NCBI GenBank assembly: GCA_017989575.1 | Contig: JAGNPP010000131.1 | Coordinates: 1-7,036 of the forward strand | Direction of reading: 5' to 3' | Length of the DNA: 7,036 nt | From: Chryseobacterium sp. | GTDB taxonomy: Bacteria; Bacteroidota; Bacteroidia; Flavobacteriales; Weeksellaceae | Shown: piece after piece, positions 5,950 through 7,036 of the stretch | Position numbering within the stretch: position 1 is the first letter of the stretch | How the letters are laid out: each line of letters opens with the position of its first letter | Notes under the pieces: generated by a model | Databases searched by the model: none | Told to the model about the DNA's origin: nothing | Seen by the model: only the letters and a program-made list of their open reading frames with translations | Made by a program: the position numbers and the translations under genes

Positions 5950-5982
5950 ACATTAATACATTTTACTTTTTACAAAACAAAA

Positions 5983-6810
5983 ATGAACCTCAACGACCTT
6001 TCCAACATCTCCGATAATTTCAAAACCACCCAAAAAATGCCCGTCCTTTTCCTGGGACACGGCTCTCCGATGAACGCCATCGAAGAAAATATTTTTGTGC
6101 AAGGTTTCCGAAATATCAGCAAAGAAATCCCAAAACCAAATGTCATTATTTGTATTTCGGCACATTGGTTTACCAACGGAACATTTGTCACAGCGATGGA
6201 ACTTCCCAAGACCATTCACGATTTTGGAGGTTTCCCGCAAGCCTTGTTCGATGTTCAATATCTCGCAAAAGGAAATCCTGAATTAGCCAGAGAAACTGCA
6301 GAATTATTGTCTCCGGTTTTGGTGGAAGAAGATCACAATTGGGGATTGGACCACGGCGCGTGGTCGGTTCTTCGGCATCTTTATCCTGATGCGGATATTC
6401 CGGTCATTCAGCTAAGTATTGATTATACAAAACCGCCACAATATCATTTTGAATTAGCAAAGAAATTATCCAAACTTAGAGAAAAAGGAATTCTTATTAT
6501 TGGAAGTGGAAACATCGTTCACAACCTCAGATTGATCGACTGGAAAAATATCGACACCGTTGGCGCTGGTTGGGATTGGGCGATAGAAGCGCGAGAGAAA
6601 ACCAACAATTGGCTTCTGGATGGCGATTTCCAGAAACTCATCGATTATCAGAAACAAGGAACATTTTTGCAATACGCTGTTCCGACGCCCGACCATTATT
6701 TACCATTGATCTATAATCTGGGACTGAAAGACAGATCTGAAGATCTATCGCTATTCAATGATTCTTTGATTGGTGGTTCCTTGAGTATGACCTCAATAAA
6801 AATTGGGTAA
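5983..6810 (+). CDS. ygiD: LigB-family extradiol dioxygenase, 4,5-DOPA dioxygenase (YgiD/DODA) type
   Basis: A 275-residue class III ring-cleaving dioxygenase-like protein. Counted from the ATG at 5983, histidines lie in LGHGSPMNAI (His26), SAHWFT (His61), GSGNIVHNLR (His180) and TPDHYLPL (His238). Their spacing (35, 119, 58) closely matches the three metal-ligand histidines and the further active-site histidine of E. coli YgiD. LDHGAWSVLRHLYPDADIPVIQLSID (His124) is the other strongly conserved block. Family members open the ring of catechols such as L-DOPA in vitro; the physiological substrate in bacteria is mostly unknown. No signal peptide, so it is cytoplasmic. The frame is open 36 bp further upstream, but those codons overlap the candidate promoter. 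No catechol-pathway genes are adjacent, so function rests on homology alone. Confidence 0.9.
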   Translation: MNLNDLSNISDNFKTTQKMPVLFLGHGSPMNAIEENIFVQGFRNISKEIPKPNVIICISAHWFTNGTFVTAMELPKTIHDFGGFPQALFDVQYLAKGNPELARETAELLSPVLVEEDHNWGLDHGAWSVLRHLYPDADIPVIQLSIDYTKPPQYHFELAKKLSKLREKGILIIGSGNIVHNLRLIDWKNIDTVGAGWDWAIEAREKTNNWLLDGDFQKLIDYQKQGTFLQYAVPTPDHYLPLIYNLGLKDRSEDLSLFNDSLIGGSLSMTSIKIG

Positions 6811-6823
6811 ATAATTTTTGTGA

Positions 6824-6838
6824 TGCTCCATCGGAGCA
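6824..6838. repeat. Short hairpin TGCTCC-ATC-GGAGCA
   Basis: Perfect 6-bp arms flank a 3-nt loop, 14 bp after the dioxygenase stop. There is no T-tract directly after it, so it is a poor terminator. It shares the GCTCC/GGAGC word with the longer hairpin at 6875-6931. Confidence 0.6.
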
Positions 6839-6874
6839 ATCTGTTAATAGATAACATCAGATGAACAAACAAAA

Positions 6875-6931
6875 AGCTTCGTAGGAGCGACCTGATAATA
6901 TTTGTGAATAACAGGTCGCTCCTACAGAGCT
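6875..6931. repeat. Long inverted repeat with perfect 14-bp core
   Basis: GTAGGAGCGACCTG (6881-6894) and its exact reverse complement CAGGTCGCTCCTAC (6912-6925) flank a 17-nt AT-rich spacer. With AGCTTC and AGAGCT outside, the stem extends to 20 pairs with one mismatch and one G-T pair. It is GC-rich against its surroundings. It is a likely unit of a dispersed intergenic repeat; it could also act as an RNA hairpin protecting or ending transcripts. Confidence 0.8.
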
Positions 6932-6970
6932 AAAATGTGATGATGGATTTTGTTTTTCTATTAACAGGTC

Positions 6971-6987
6971 ATCCCTCTGGGATTTTT
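6971..6987 (+). terminator. Candidate intrinsic terminator downstream of the dioxygenase
   Basis: ATCCC (6971-6975) and GGGAT (6979-6983) form a 5-bp stem with a TCT loop, followed by T residues through 6987. The stem is short. It is the only dyad in this region with a T-tract, and lies about 160 bp after the dioxygenase stop. Confidence 0.4.
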
Positions 6988-7013
6988 AAACTCAGCTTAC
7001 TTATCGAGTTTAA
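6986..7013. repeat. Inverted repeat TTAAACTC / GAGTTTAA
   Basis: Perfect 8-bp arms at 6986-6993 and 7006-7013 flank a 12-nt spacer. It abuts the preceding hairpin's T-tract. It may belong to the repeat cluster or to regulation of a gene beyond the window edge. Confidence 0.5.
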
Positions 7014-7036
7014 TCAGCCTGTAAAGACGTAAAAGT

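Larger units (their letters stand above)
5651..5982. other. Gene-free intergenic region rich in repeats
   Basis: These 332 bases hold no credible gene. They contain a dyad repeat element (5680-5785), a near-palindrome (5834-5849), three imperfect 9-bp tandem units (5905-5931) and a candidate -7 promoter element (5942-5949). A 69-codon frame on the minus strand crosses the dyad element and ends inside it. Its sequence is simply the translation of the repeat, so I do not call it a gene. Confidence 0.7.
6811..7036. repeat. Non-coding hairpin/repeat cluster downstream of the dioxygenase
   Basis: No gene is visible in the last 226 bases. The region holds at least five dyads in succession: 6824-6838, 6842-6856, 6875-6931, 6971-6983 and 6986-7013. 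The word AACAGGTC occurs twice (6910-6917 and 6963-6970), and GCTCC/GGAGC words occur in both 6825-6837 and 6875-6931. GTAGGAGCGACCTG-type hairpins are, from memory, frequent intergenic repeats in Chryseobacterium and Flavobacterium. Confidence 0.65.

Noticed and set aside
6811..7036. CRISPR array
   Set aside because: The repeated words are short, unevenly spaced and arranged as inverted hairpins; there are no regular direct repeats with unique spacers and no cas genes.

Overview
The window looks like a piece of a flavobacterial chromosome, most likely from the Chryseobacterium group (Weeksellaceae). The evidence is low GC, A-rich leaders without clear Shine-Dalgarno sites, several good matches to the Bacteroidota -7 promoter element TAnnTTTG, a siderophore-type TonB-dependent receptor, and intergenic dyad repeats of a kind I remember from these genomes. 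No organism assignment was computed.

Layout. 1-866 (+) is the C-terminal two thirds or so of a radical SAM protein of the putative DNA modification/repair family (TIGR03916 type), cut by the window edge. 892-2016 (-) is a secreted S58 (DmpA/beta-aminopeptidase) autoproteolytic peptidase. 2137-2895 (+) is the TIGR03915 / DUF4130-type 'DNA metabolism' protein, the usual partner of the radical SAM protein. 2899-4926 (-) is a TonB-dependent outer-membrane receptor. 5071-5580 (+) is a cytoplasmic YceI-family protein followed by a strong intrinsic terminator. 5651-5982 is about 330 bases without a gene, holding a dyad repeat element, a short near-palindrome and three 9-bp tandem units. 5983-6810 (+) is a LigB-type extradiol dioxygenase (YgiD/DODA-like). 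6811-7036 is a non-coding cluster of hairpins built from GCTCC/GGAGC and AACAGGTC words.

The most interesting point is that the two halves of a conserved but functionally unresolved DNA repair/modification pair (radical SAM protein plus DUF4130 protein) both look intact where visible, but an unrelated, oppositely oriented peptidase gene separates them. The downstream partner appears to have its own promoter, built on a 10-bp direct repeat. The other genes appear to be independent single-gene units, mostly convergent or divergent, with no evident shared pathway.
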